The translations under genes and the position numbers were made by a program. Below, one piece after another: positions 43,128 to 51,342 of a stretch of DNA of 64,000 nt (the first letter of the stretch is position 1; each line of letters begins with the position of its first letter). Origin of the DNA: Nitrospira defluvii (GTDB lineage: Bacteria; Nitrospirota; Nitrospiria; Nitrospirales; Nitrospiraceae); assembly GCA_011525625.1 (NCBI GenBank), contig WYAX01000012.1, positions 62,001 through 126,000 on the forward strand, given 5' to 3'. Under the pieces are notes generated by a model. The model saw only the letters and a program-made list of their open reading frames with translations, ran no database searches and had not been told where the DNA came from.

Positions 43128-43988
43128 ATGTTCGTGAACGAAAGCCAAATCCGCGCATTGATTCGGCTCCTCGGTGACGAGGATGAACGGATCGTCAAGA
43201 CGATCAGCGGCAAGTTGATCGATTATGGCGATTCTGCCGTGCCGCTCCTGCAGGAGGCTGAAATCGAACAGCCGGAGATGGCCGATCGGATCGTGACCGT
43301 TCTGGAAGAGATTCGCGGGACGAAGTTGGAGGAAGACTTTCGGGAGCTGATCGCGTTTCCTGATGAGCAGGTAGACCTTGAGCGAGGCGCCTTTCTCCTC
43401 GCGCGGTATGCCTATCCCTCGTTGGACGTGCAGGCCTACCAGTGCCAGCTGGATCGCATGGCGCAGGATGTTCGTGAGCAGATCGGCTCGCGAGTCTCAG
43501 GTGAAGAGACGGTGAAGGCGCTCAATCGCTATCTGTTCACCGAAGCCGGATTCAAAGGAAACACCAAAAACTACTACGAGGTCGAAAACAGTTACCTGAA
43601 TTGTGTGCTCGACCGCCGTACGGGCATTCCTATCAGTCTGTCAGCCGTCTATCTGCTCATCGGTCGACGGTTGCAACTGCCGGTCCATGGTATCGGGATG
43701 CCGGGCCACTTCCTCGTCAAGTTCGAGTCAGACCGCTACAAAATCTTTATCGACTGCTTCAACGGGGGGGCGCTCCTGACCGAGAAGAATTGCGCCAGAT
43801 TCTTGACCGAAGCCGGCTACGGATTTGAAGATCGGTTCCTCCAGAAGAGTCCCACCAGGGCGATCCTCGCCCGTATGATCAAGAATCTGCTGGCGATTTA
43901 CAGTAAGCTGGACGAGCCTCTGAAGAAGTATCGACTCCCCCGATTCATCGACATCCTCGGGTGCGAACAGCGGGAAGAAGGGCTGTAG
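43128..43988 (+). CDS. Transglutaminase-like SirB1 family protein
   Basis: Protein of 286 residues. An N-terminal HEAT-like stretch (about 1-70, IRALIRLLGDEDERIVKTISG) precedes the SirB1/Transglut_core2 region: LFTEAGFKGNTKNYYEVENSYLNCVLDRRTGIPISLSAVY and LPVHGIGMPGHFLVKFES. The Cys of YLNCVLDRRTG and His of GMPGHFLVK sit where a catalytic Cys and His would in the transglutaminase fold, but activity is unproven for the family. It ends the operon after the ABC exporter (24-bp gap). Function in bacteria is unclear. Confidence 0.8.
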   Translation: MFVNESQIRALIRLLGDEDERIVKTISGKLIDYGDSAVPLLQEAEIEQPEMADRIVTVLEEIRGTKLEEDFRELIAFPDEQVDLERGAFLLARYAYPSLDVQAYQCQLDRMAQDVREQIGSRVSGEETVKALNRYLFTEAGFKGNTKNYYEVENSYLNCVLDRRTGIPISLSAVYLLIGRRLQLPVHGIGMPGHFLVKFESDRYKIFIDCFNGGALLTEKNCARFLTEAGYGFEDRFLQKSPTRAILARMIKNLLAIYSKLDEPLKKYRLPRFIDILGCEQREEGL

Positions 43989-44033
43989 CCACGCTCCCTG
44001 CCCGCAAGCCTTCCGTGCCCCTCTCAACAGTGA

Positions 44034-44792
44034 CTAACTCGTGAGACGCAGCAGGTCCTTGGCCATCCGAACCTTTCCGGAGAAGTAATTCCCAGCCTGT
44101 GCGCGCACATCGTACTGTTCTGCAATCGGATAAAAGTGCGACAAGACCAGCCGGCCGATGCCCGCTTCCTGCGCCACGCGGCCGCATTCACCCGCGTGGA
44201 GGTGGCCGGCGCCTGGTTGGTTCTCGGGAAATGAACAGTCCAGGATGGCCACATCGGCCTCGCGGCACAACTTCACCAGACTCTCGCAGTACAGCGAGTC
44301 GCCGGAATAGGCCACGACGTGGTGCTGGTACTCGATCCTGTACCCGACGCAATGGAGTCGTGGGGCGTGTCTCACCGTGGTGGGTCGGATGCGCGTATCA
44401 CCGATACGAAAACTTCGATCGGCGACTTCCCGAATCGTCACTCGAAACGGCGCGCGATTGAAGCTGGGAAACGTGGTCATCATAGCTCGCATCAGCGTGG
44501 TCGTTCCCCGGGGACCAATGAGCGTCAGCGGCGGTCTCTTCCCACCTTGATACTTGCAATAGATGACGGCATCGAAAAAAAAAGGAATGAAGTCGGCGAA
44601 ATGGTCGGCGTGGAAATGAGAGAAGAGAATGTGAGTGATCCGGTGTCGATCGACGCCGCTTTTGATCAGATTGCTGAGCGTGCGGGGGCCGAAGTCCAAC
44701 AGGAAGGTCTGATCCGTTTGGACGAGGTATCCGGCTGCCGCGCGCGTGGGGTGCACGTTGGTGCCGGACCCCAAAACCGTGAGGCGAATCAT
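44034..44792 (-). CDS. MBL-fold metallo-hydrolase, RNase Z-like
   Basis: Metallo-beta-lactamase-fold hydrolase of 252 residues. The zinc motif HFHADH is at 59-64, followed by YSGDSLYCESLVKL, DCSFPENQ and SHFYPIAEQ, which carry the remaining ligands. It resembles the ribonuclease Z-like group, which also includes phosphodiesterases. The N-terminus MIRLTVLGSGTNVHPTRAAAGYLV is typical. It overlaps the upstream marR-type gene by 4 bp, so the two form an operon under the marR promoter. Confidence 0.84.
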   Translation of the reverse strand: MIRLTVLGSGTNVHPTRAAAGYLVQTDQTFLLDFGPRTLSNLIKSGVDRHRITHILFSHFHADHFADFIPFFFDAVIYCKYQGGKRPPLTLIGPRGTTTLMRAMMTTFPSFNRAPFRVTIREVADRSFRIGDTRIRPTTVRHAPRLHCVGYRIEYQHHVVAYSGDSLYCESLVKLCREADVAILDCSFPENQPGAGHLHAGECGRVAQEAGIGRLVLSHFYPIAEQYDVRAQAGNYFSGKVRMAKDLLRLTS

Positions 44793-45247
44793 GCGTCGGG
44801 CGCCTCCTGTAAGCTTCGCTGGAGACGGAGGAGCAGTGTGCGTAATTGATCGGCGTCGTTGGTCGTCAGCGCCCGCTGGAAGAAGGGGCGAAGGAATGCG
44901 ATGTGCGAGGCGAACGTGGTTTGAAACAGCCGGTCGCCTTTGGCGGTGAGGCAGATGCGAGTGCTGCGCCGATCATTGGCCACCGGGGTGCGCCGGATCA
45001 ATCCCTTGGCCTCCAAGCGGTCCAAGACGCCGGTCAGCGTGCCTTTGGTGACCAGTGTGGCGGTGGAGAGCTCCGCGCAGGTTAGGCCTTCAGTGTCGCC
45101 AAGCGTGGCGATTACGTCGAATTGAGACGGGGTGAGCCGGAGCTGGCGCACGTGGCGGCTATCCAGACGCCAAAACGCAAGATAGGTCTCAACCAGCGGA
45201 CGGAGCACTTTGAGATAGGGATCGTCTTTCAAATCGGGAAGGTCCAT
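44789..45247 (-). CDS. MarR family transcriptional regulator
   Basis: Winged-helix regulator of 152 residues: RQLRLTPSQFDVIATLGDTEGLTCAELSTATLVTKGTLTGVLDRLEAKGLIRRTP is a typical MarR DNA-binding region (fragment TKGTLTGVLDRLEAKGLI about 68-85), followed by DRRSTRICLTAKG. MarR proteins usually repress themselves and neighbours and respond to small ligands. Its partner here is the MBL hydrolase, suggesting sensing of the hydrolase substrate. The promoter spacer contains the palindrome GACCGGTC (45271-45278), a candidate operator. Confidence 0.88.
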   Translation of the reverse strand: MDLPDLKDDPYLKVLRPLVETYLAFWRLDSRHVRQLRLTPSQFDVIATLGDTEGLTCAELSTATLVTKGTLTGVLDRLEAKGLIRRTPVANDRRSTRICLTAKGDRLFQTTFASHIAFLRPFFQRALTTNDADQLRTLLLRLQRSLQEAPDA

Positions 45248-45256
45248 CGCGGGCGA

Positions 45257-45286
45257 AGCCTAGTCATCCGGACCGGTCACTGTCAA
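45257..45286 (-). promoter_or_regulatory. Promoter of marR-type gene, near-leaderless
   Basis: Minus strand: TTGACA, 18-bp spacer, TAGGCT; +1 near 45250, about 3 nt before the ATG. GACCGGTC lies in the spacer. Confidence 0.5.
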
Positions 45287-45307
45287 GGGTCGCGGATGAG
45301 AGCCGCG

Positions 45308-45337
45308 TTGACGCCACCGGGACCGGCCCCCTATCAT
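45308..45337 (+). promoter_or_regulatory. Promoter of HEAT gene, near-leaderless
   Basis: TTGACG, 18-bp spacer, TATCAT; +1 near 45344, about 4 nt before ATG 45348. The in-frame ATG at 45336 falls inside the -10 and is rejected. The spacer contains CCGGGACCGGCC, similar to the element in the divergent promoter. Confidence 0.5.
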
Positions 45338-45347
45338 GTCGCCTGCC

Positions 45348-45980
45348 ATGGCTCGTCACGCACAATCCGGTCATGCGAATGTGACCACCATTTTCATTCT
45401 GCTGGGCGCTGTTGTGTCCGGCGTGTGGATCTGGAAGCGTCTGTCGCCGGACGTGCAGGATGTCATTATCGATCAAGCCATTCCGCTGGCGGCGGCGGCG
45501 GTGGTCGTGCTGGTCGCGATCTGGGTGTTGGTCGGCAAGCTTCGTGGGCGACGCAAACAGAAACAGGCCCGCGCCAGACTGATCACGTTGTTCGAGAGTC
45601 AGACGGCCGCCGAGAAACGTCTCAAGTTGGCCTTTGCCATGATCGAACTCAATGAGTATCGCCGAGAAGGACTTGAGGAGATCGCGCCGCGACTGCAAGA
45701 CGTCTTTCTCACCACGCTCACACGCGCCTTGGGAGACAAGCAGCATCAAGTACGCGGCATGGCGGCCAGCCACCTGGGCGTCATCGGCGATGAGAGTGTG
45801 GTCCCCTATCTGTTGGCGGCATTGGAGGACGATCATGCCTACGTGCGGTCCAGTGCGGCCTTAGGCCTCGGGCGGTTACGTGCCTCCGCGGCGAAGGAGA
45901 AGCTGGCCTTTGTCAGCAAGGAAGATTGGGATCAAACGGTGCGGAGTCGGGCTCGTGAAGCGTTGGAGCGTATTCGTTGA
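45348..45980 (+). CDS. HEAT-repeat membrane protein
   Basis: Protein of 210 residues with two N-terminal membrane segments (about 12-30 and 44-64), a basic loop, and a cytoplasmic domain with two HEAT/PBS-lyase-like repeats near residues 130-190 (VRGMAASHLGVIGDESVVPYLLAALED, VRSSAALGLGRLRA in shorter fragments). It probably mediates protein-protein contacts at the membrane. It is divergent from the marR-type gene and shares an operator-like element with it. Confidence 0.72.
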   Translation: MARHAQSGHANVTTIFILLGAVVSGVWIWKRLSPDVQDVIIDQAIPLAAAAVVVLVAIWVLVGKLRGRRKQKQARARLITLFESQTAAEKRLKLAFAMIELNEYRREGLEEIAPRLQDVFLTTLTRALGDKQHQVRGMAASHLGVIGDESVVPYLLAALEDDHAYVRSSAALGLGRLRASAAKEKLAFVSKEDWDQTVRSRAREALERIR

Positions 45981-46017
45981 CCGGTCGTGATCGATCCGTG
46001 TGTGGAAACGAGAAGGG

Positions 46018-46851
46018 TCAGGCCGCCCACTCCAGCAACACGATTTCAGGTCGGCAATTCAGTCGCATCGGCATGACCGACCAGCCCAGTCCGCGATTCA
46101 CGTAGAGGCGATGGTTCTGCTGTTCATACAGGCCGCTGGTTCGTCCATGGCACCCTGGCGGCAGCCAGAATGTCGGGATGTAAGGAATCCGCCATTGACC
46201 GGCGTGACTATGCCCGCAGAGCGTCAGATCGGTAGAGTGCTCCGAGGTGAGTTGGTCGAGAATGTTGGGCGCATGCGCGAGGAGGAGGGTGAACCGTCCT
46301 GGTCGCGGGGACGGAATGCACCGGAGATCGGCACGATGGAGCGACGGGTCATCGAGGCCCACGATCGCCAGCTCGCCGCCTTCCATGGGAATAAAGGTCA
46401 CCTGGTTGAGCAACAACGTCACCTTGCGACGATCACACTGTTCGGCAAATTCATCCACGCCGATCCCACTGTAGTGGTCATGGTTCCCGAGGGTGACGAA
46501 GACCGGCGCGAGTCTGCGGAGCTCGGTCAAAAACCGCAGCAGATGCGGCAGTCCGTCGCGCACGTTCACAAGATCCCCGGTGATGAAGATCCAGTCGGGC
46601 TTCAGTTCGGCTACGGTGCGGACCAGGGCGCGATGGCGGGGACGATATCGGTCCAGGTGCAGGTCGCTCAGCTGGACGGCGCGGCGTCCGGCCAGGGGGG
46701 AATGGGTCAGCCGCAAGCGGGTCAGTTCGGGGTCGGCGAGGCCGATCTCCAGACCAGGCATGAGGTTGAAGAGATGATGAAAGGGGCGGCTTAGCCAGTG
46801 GCCGATCCAGACGCGCGCCAACTCTTGCCACCGCATCACGGACGCGATCAT
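46018..46851 (-). CDS. Metallophosphoesterase, YaeI-like
   Basis: Phosphoesterase of 277 residues in the calcineurin-like superfamily: VQLSDLHLDRY (metal 1), IFITGDLVN, TLGNHDHYSG, and LCGHSHAGQWRIP all contribute the di-metal site. Similarity is to the YaeI/UDP-diacylglucosamine-type or membrane-associated phosphoesterases; an N-terminal hydrophobic/basic segment could associate with the membrane. Its start overlaps the preceding exported-protein gene by 4 bp. Confidence 0.85.
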   Translation of the reverse strand: MIASVMRWQELARVWIGHWLSRPFHHLFNLMPGLEIGLADPELTRLRLTHSPLAGRRAVQLSDLHLDRYRPRHRALVRTVAELKPDWIFITGDLVNVRDGLPHLLRFLTELRRLAPVFVTLGNHDHYSGIGVDEFAEQCDRRKVTLLLNQVTFIPMEGGELAIVGLDDPSLHRADLRCIPSPRPGRFTLLLAHAPNILDQLTSEHSTDLTLCGHSHAGQWRIPYIPTFWLPPGCHGRTSGLYEQQNHRLYVNRGLGWSVMPMRLNCRPEIVLLEWAA

Positions 46852-47549
46852 TCCATCACTCGGTTGAGATGTGCTTTGTCTGCGGTGGTGACACGATATC
46901 CTTGGTCGTAGAGTTTGCCCATGCCGGTCATGAGCGCTTCCATGCCACGGGTTTCGTGCAGTGAATCGAACTGCGAGGTGAGTGAACGCAGATGGGCATC
47001 CGTTCCCAGCGCTGGTTCGGCGGCCAGATTCAGTGCCACGAGGACATCGTGCAATTCACGCGCGCTGTAGAGGGAATTATCGTCGCCGTCGCCCACCAGC
47101 GCGAATTCGTAGAACGTGAGACTCAGGGAGAGAAACGCTTGCGTGCGTTGGAAATCGGCACGGACGGCATCGATCCCGCCGGGATATTTCGTGCGGCACT
47201 CAGCGGCATCGTCGCCCGAAGACTCGGCGGAGGTACGGGGCACATGTCCGCCCCATGCGATGTTCTGGACGGCCGGTGGGGCCGGTTTTCGACGTTGCTG
47301 GTGATAAAACCAGGTCATACATTGGCTGGCCACGGCAAAGGCCTGTTTGTCGGTATCGGCTTGGCGTTTGATGTGTTGCGTCAATTGGGCGAAGACGTCT
47401 ACGCCGTTCATCCCGGTTGCTGCCAGGATCGATGGCGTCATGCCCGCTGCCATGGCGCAGCAGAGGATGGAGACGGCCGCGCAGCGTCGGAGAAATCTGC
47501 TTCGCCGGACTGTGACGCAGATGCGGAGCATGCCTGCCGAGGACAACAT
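46848..47549 (-). CDS. Hypothetical exported protein
   Basis: Protein of 233 residues, exported: a long N-region (MLSSAGMLRICVTVRRSRF) and a hydrophobic stretch to about residue 44. The mature domain is unknown. It is helical with a few Cys (C65, C106) that could form a disulfide. It is coupled by ATGA to the metallophosphoesterase. The start at 47549 lies 6 nt after a TATACT box, giving a leaderless message; the frame open to 47588 crosses the box and is rejected. Confidence 0.6.
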   Translation of the reverse strand: MLSSAGMLRICVTVRRSRFLRRCAAVSILCCAMAAGMTPSILAATGMNGVDVFAQLTQHIKRQADTDKQAFAVASQCMTWFYHQQRRKPAPPAVQNIAWGGHVPRTSAESSGDDAAECRTKYPGGIDAVRADFQRTQAFLSLSLTFYEFALVGDGDDNSLYSARELHDVLVALNLAAEPALGTDAHLRSLTSQFDSLHETRGMEALMTGMGKLYDQGYRVTTADKAHLNRVME

Positions 47550-47555
47550 GCCATG

Positions 47556-47561
47556 AGTATA
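47556..47561 (-). promoter_or_regulatory. -10 box of 47549 gene, leaderless
   Basis: Minus strand TATACT ends 6 nt before the ATG; +1 coincides with the start codon. The -35 is not recognisable. Confidence 0.4.
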
Positions 47562-47629
47562 ACACGGGTGGTTTCGTCTCCCACTCAAATGACAGCAATC
47601 GTGCTCGGCCTGAATTGATAAGGAGCTCC

Positions 47630-48682
47630 ATGCCGATTTCTTCCTGGCTCGATCAGACCCTGCCCTATCTCACCAGGTCGGTTCCCGCGTTGGGTGGCCG
47701 CATTCGTGCTACGCCGGAGGATTTTTGCGTGGAGGAACGTCCGCTCTATCTCCCCTGCGGGCAAGGGGAGCACCTGTATATTCGTATCAAGAAACGAGGC
47801 CTGTCTACCCCCGATCTGTTGACGCGACTCTCCTCACAACTCCACGTCAAGGCCCAATCCATCGGTGTCGCCGGGCTGAAAGATGCACAGGCCGTGACGA
47901 CGCAGATGCTGTCGCTGCAAGGGGTGACGGCCGAGACCGTGGCGGCGTTACCGACCGATGAGCGGCTGCTCACCCTGGAGGTCTTGGGACGGCATCGCAA
48001 CCGGTTACGCAAGGGACATCATGCGGGTAATCATTTTCGGCTGGTGGTGCGGGATGTGCGAGCAGGTAGTGAGGATCTGTTGCAGCAGCTCTTCGATGAG
48101 CTGCTGCGGCGTGGTGTGCCCAACTATTTCGGTCCTCAGCGGCAAGGGCGTTCGGGGACGAACTTTCAGTTAGGTGCCGAGTTACTGCAGGATCCGGCGC
48201 GTCGCAATACGATGCCGCGATCCAAGCGGATCTGGTTTATGAACAGTTATCAGTCGTATGTGTTTAATCAGATTGCCGCCAAGCGGGTCGAGAGTATCGA
48301 TCGGGTGTGGCTAGGGGATTGGGCGATGAAAACCGACAATGGCGCCTGCTTTCCCGTGGAACAGCCGGACGTCGAGCAGCCACGTGCCGATCGCTTCGAG
48401 ATCAGCCCCACGGGGCCTCTCTTCGGGTCCCGCGCCCCCTGGGCTACCGGGGTGCCAGGTGAAATCGAACGGGCGGTGATCGCGGACCTGGGAACTACGC
48501 CCGAGCTGCTGTCGAAAGCCGGGGCGGAGTGCGGGTTCCGCGGCGAACGGCGGGCCTTGCGCGTGCGCCTCAACGATCTAGCCTGGTCGTTGGACGGCTC
48601 CGTGCTCACCCTCTCGTTCTGGCTCCCTCCGGGGTCCTACGCGACCAGCGTCCTGCGAGAGCTGGTGAAGCAAGAAGTCTAG
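47630..48682 (+). CDS. truD: tRNA pseudouridine synthase TruD
   Basis: Makes pseudouridine 13 in tRNA-Glu. The 350-residue protein has the TruD motif GLKDAQAVTTQ at 82-92 with the catalytic Asp D85, NYFGPQRQGRSGTN and NSYQSYVFN in the TRUD insertion domain, and a basic RNA-binding surface. AAGGAG is 5 nt before the ATG at 47630, which is preferred over 47615. Monocistronic and divergent from the exported-protein operon. Confidence 0.94.
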   Translation: MPISSWLDQTLPYLTRSVPALGGRIRATPEDFCVEERPLYLPCGQGEHLYIRIKKRGLSTPDLLTRLSSQLHVKAQSIGVAGLKDAQAVTTQMLSLQGVTAETVAALPTDERLLTLEVLGRHRNRLRKGHHAGNHFRLVVRDVRAGSEDLLQQLFDELLRRGVPNYFGPQRQGRSGTNFQLGAELLQDPARRNTMPRSKRIWFMNSYQSYVFNQIAAKRVESIDRVWLGDWAMKTDNGACFPVEQPDVEQPRADRFEISPTGPLFGSRAPWATGVPGEIERAVIADLGTTPELLSKAGAECGFRGERRALRVRLNDLAWSLDGSVLTLSFWLPPGSYATSVLRELVKQEV

Positions 48683-48785
48683 GTTTGATGGGTCATACCT
48701 TCCTGCAGATGGTAGAATCTCCAGTAGACGCATCTGAATCCCCTGTGCGTTCTTTCCCGGGCGTTACGACTCGAAGAGGTCGACC

Positions 48786-50030
48786 ATGGCCCCATCTGAA
48801 GAAACCGTGTTCCTGCAGGGCCACATCATCGATTCCCTGATTTTGGCCAAGGTCTTGGATACGATCGTGATGATGGGCGCGACGTTCGATCTGCAGGACG
48901 TGAAGATCGGCGCGACCAGAGAGGCGCCGTCGCAGGCTCGGATTGTGATCCGCGCCCCGTCCAACCGTGCCCTTGCGGACATTCTGCGGGCCATTCAACC
49001 ACACGGCGCCGCGCTGGAACGTGAGGCCGATTGCCGGTTCGAATCCGCTCCTGCCGCGGGCATCCTCCCGGACGAGTTTTATGCCACCACCCATCTGCCG
49101 ACTCAGATCCGTCTGGATGGCGAATGGGTCGACGTTGAGGGCAGTGAAATGGACCTCGCGATCTATGTCGATCCGGCCAAGGCGCATGCCAGGACGATTC
49201 CGATGGGGGCCGTGCAGGTCGGTGATTTGATTGTTATCGGTAGGGACGGGATCAGGGTCACCCCGCTGGCCCGTCCGGCCGAGCGCGATGTGTTCGGTTT
49301 CATGGAGTCCGTGGTGTCGTCGGAACGTCCGCATCAGCCCGTCATTGCGGATATCGCGCAACGCATGCAGATGCTGCGCGAGCGATACCGGCAGGGGGAT
49401 CCGGCGGCGAAGGTGCTCTGTGCCGGAGGGCCGGCCATCGTCCATGCCGGTGGTCGTGACGCACTGACCTGGTTGGTTGAGGCGGGATATATTCACGTCT
49501 TGTTCTGTGGGAATGCGTTGGCCGCGCACGATATGGAAGCCGCGCTCTACGGAACGTCCCTGGGGTATGGGTTGACGGCGGGTCGATCGGTGCCGCACGG
49601 ACACGAGCATCACCTTCGAACGATCAATCGGATTCGTGCTCTCGGCAGTATCGAGCAGGCAGTGCGGTCCGGTGTGGTGACAGAGGGCATCATGGCCGCC
49701 TGTGTGCGGCGCAACGTGAAAATGGTGTTGGCCGGAACGATTCGCGATGACGGGCCGCTGCCCGGCGTCGTGACGGATTCTATGCAGGCCCAGCAGGCCA
49801 TGCGTGAGGAGGTTCAGGGAGTCGGGCTCGCGCTCCTGGTGGCCTCCACACTACATGCGATCGCGACCGGCAATTTGTTGCCGGCCACGGTGCCGACCGT
49901 CTGTGTCGATGTGAATCCGTCTGTTCCGACGAAACTAGCCGATCGGGGCAGTTTCCAGGCCGTCGGCCTCGTAATGGACGCCGCGTCCTTTCTCAAGGAG
50001 CTGGCTCGCTCCTTGGGGTGGCGCCCATGA
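48786..50030 (+). CDS. TIGR00300-type ornithine cyclodeaminase (LOR/SDH)
   Basis: Protein of 414 residues of the LOR/SDH conserved-region family (TIGR00300). Members include the structurally unusual ornithine cyclodeaminase of methanogens and the C-terminal half of cyanobacterial AgrE/ArgZ, which converts ornithine to proline and ammonia using NAD. The N-terminal segment (about 1-110, EETVFLQGHIIDSLILAKVLD) is the LOR/SDH part and the remainder a Rossmann-type domain (VLCAGGPAIVHAG, FCGNALAAHDMEAALYGTSLGYGL). It is coupled by an ATGA overlap to an arginine-dihydrolase-like gene, strongly suggesting the two halves of AgrE as separate proteins. Confidence 0.8.
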   Translation: MAPSEETVFLQGHIIDSLILAKVLDTIVMMGATFDLQDVKIGATREAPSQARIVIRAPSNRALADILRAIQPHGAALEREADCRFESAPAAGILPDEFYATTHLPTQIRLDGEWVDVEGSEMDLAIYVDPAKAHARTIPMGAVQVGDLIVIGRDGIRVTPLARPAERDVFGFMESVVSSERPHQPVIADIAQRMQMLRERYRQGDPAAKVLCAGGPAIVHAGGRDALTWLVEAGYIHVLFCGNALAAHDMEAALYGTSLGYGLTAGRSVPHGHEHHLRTINRIRALGSIEQAVRSGVVTEGIMAACVRRNVKMVLAGTIRDDGPLPGVVTDSMQAQQAMREEVQGVGLALLVASTLHAIATGNLLPATVPTVCVDVNPSVPTKLADRGSFQAVGLVMDAASFLKELARSLGWRP

Positions 50031-50827
50031 GCCGGCTTCTGGTGTGCCCTCCCGAATATTTTCAGATCGACTACGAGATCAATCCCTGGATGCGGCGAAC
50101 GAACGCGGTGCTGGCTTCGCGCGCGGTCAGCCAATGGCAGGCGTTGATGCGGGTGCTCGAGCAGGACGTCGGCGCGGGGATTGCACGCATGCATCCGGTG
50201 GAAGGTCTTCCAGACTTGGTGTTTACGGCGAATGCCGGCGTGGTGGTCGGCCGACGTGCCCTGGTCAGCCGGTTCCGATATCCGGAGCGGCAGCGCGAGG
50301 AAGTGTATTTTGAGCAATGGTTCCGTGGGCAAGGCTACGAAGTGCTGACGCTGGAGAAGACCCACTACTTTGAAGGAGCCGGCGACCTGTTGGGATTTCC
50401 GGATACCTGGTTCGGCGGGTATCGCCAGCGAACAGACATCCGATCGTTCCCCACCTTAAGCGAACTCTTTCAGCGTGAAATCATCCCGCTGGAACTCATC
50501 GACGGCCGCTTCTATCACCTGGATACCTGCTTCTGCCCGCTCAGCGGCGGGGAGTTGCTCTATTTCCCGGCGGCCTTCGATTCCTATGGGCTGGCCGCCA
50601 TCTCGGAGCGGATTCCAGCGGAGCAGCGGATAGCCGTGCCTGAGGAGGAAGCGGTTCGATTCGCCTGCAATGCCGTGTGTGTCGAAAAACACGTGGTCAT
50701 TCCCGCCGGCTGCCCCCGTACGATGCACGTCCTTCACGACCGTGGCTATCGCACGCATGCCGTGGAATTGGACGAATTCATGAAGTCGGGCGGTGCCGCC
50801 AAATGCCTGACGCTCGCCCTGGACTGA
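50027..50827 (+). CDS. Arginine dihydrolase-like guanidino hydrolase (ArgZ/DDAH fold)
   Basis: Enzyme of 266 residues in the amidinotransferase/DDAH fold. Visible active-site positions are LPDLVFTANAG (61-71, N69 where ArgZ-type enzymes carry the Asn that permits double hydrolysis), HYFEGAGDLLGF and the terminal GGAAKCLTL with the catalytic Cys260. Cyanobacterial ArgZ hydrolyses arginine to ornithine, CO2 and two ammonia. The coupled upstream gene would then turn ornithine into proline. A dimethylargininase role is the alternative, but the TANAG motif and the partner favour arginine. Confidence 0.75.
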   Translation: MSRLLVCPPEYFQIDYEINPWMRRTNAVLASRAVSQWQALMRVLEQDVGAGIARMHPVEGLPDLVFTANAGVVVGRRALVSRFRYPERQREEVYFEQWFRGQGYEVLTLEKTHYFEGAGDLLGFPDTWFGGYRQRTDIRSFPTLSELFQREIIPLELIDGRFYHLDTCFCPLSGGELLYFPAAFDSYGLAAISERIPAEQRIAVPEEEAVRFACNAVCVEKHVVIPAGCPRTMHVLHDRGYRTHAVELDEFMKSGGAAKCLTLALD

Positions 50828-50836
50828 CTCAGCCCC

Positions 50837-51199
50837 TCATGGTTTCGTGCGAAACAGAAACGACAGGTACAAGCCTGCGATGGCCGTCGTGGTGAGTTCG
50901 ATCGTAAGCAGCATCCGGCTCACGATGGCATCCGGTTGCGGCGGGGAGAGAATAAAATGAAAGCCGAGGAAGGCTGCCGGCTGCGACGGAGGGGTTTCCC
51001 ATGGCGGCATCAGGATCGAGACGAGCAGTACCCCGATCATGCCATAGAGAATAGTGAGGTTGAGTTGTTCTTTGGCGGTGGGGTTGGACGTCGGCGGTAT
51101 CGCCGTTCGTTCCGTCTCGGATGACACACCTGCTCCGCAGTGCGTGCAGTAGCGATTGATTTCAGGCAGAGCGCGTCCGCAGGCTGGGCAAACTTTCAT
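50837..51199 (-). CDS. Zinc-ribbon membrane protein
   Basis: Protein of 120 residues: an N-terminal double-knuckle ribbon (CPAC at 4-7, CTHC at 18-21), a Ser/Thr/Pro linker, and two membrane segments (about 45-66 and 92-116). This is a common arrangement for membrane-anchored ribbon proteins of unknown function. The start is the only good Met. It faces the arginine-catabolism pair tail to tail. Confidence 0.65.
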   Translation of the reverse strand: MKVCPACGRALPEINRYCTHCGAGVSSETERTAIPPTSNPTAKEQLNLTILYGMIGVLLVSILMPPWETPPSQPAAFLGFHFILSPPQPDAIVSRMLLTIELTTTAIAGLYLSFLFRTKP

Positions 51200-51304
51200 G
51201 ACGATGGTTCCCGGTGGCCTGTGCAGCGTACCCTGTGTGCGAGTGGAATTCCAGTAGAGACGCGCACATTCCGTTCAATCGGTTGCGGCCGTGCGGCCCG
51301 TTCG

Positions 51305-51334
51305 TTGACACCCTTCCGGACCCCTTCCTATAAT
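51305..51334 (+). promoter_or_regulatory. Consensus promoter of gpsA, leaderless
   Basis: TTGACA (perfect -35), 18-bp spacer, TATAAT (perfect -10), then 8 nt to ATG 51343. Predicted +1 about 2 nt before the start codon. This is the strongest example of the leaderless arrangement in the window. Confidence 0.75.
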
Positions 51335-51342
51335 CCGCCTCC

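Noticed and set aside
42262..43158. Minus-strand open frame opposite the ABC-2 permease
   Set aside because: His/Gln/Arg-rich antisense of a membrane protein, with no domain.
48693..49613. Minus-strand open frame of 306 codons opposite the TIGR00300 gene
   Set aside because: Shadow of a well-supported plus-strand gene; Arg/Gly/His-rich, with no start signal.
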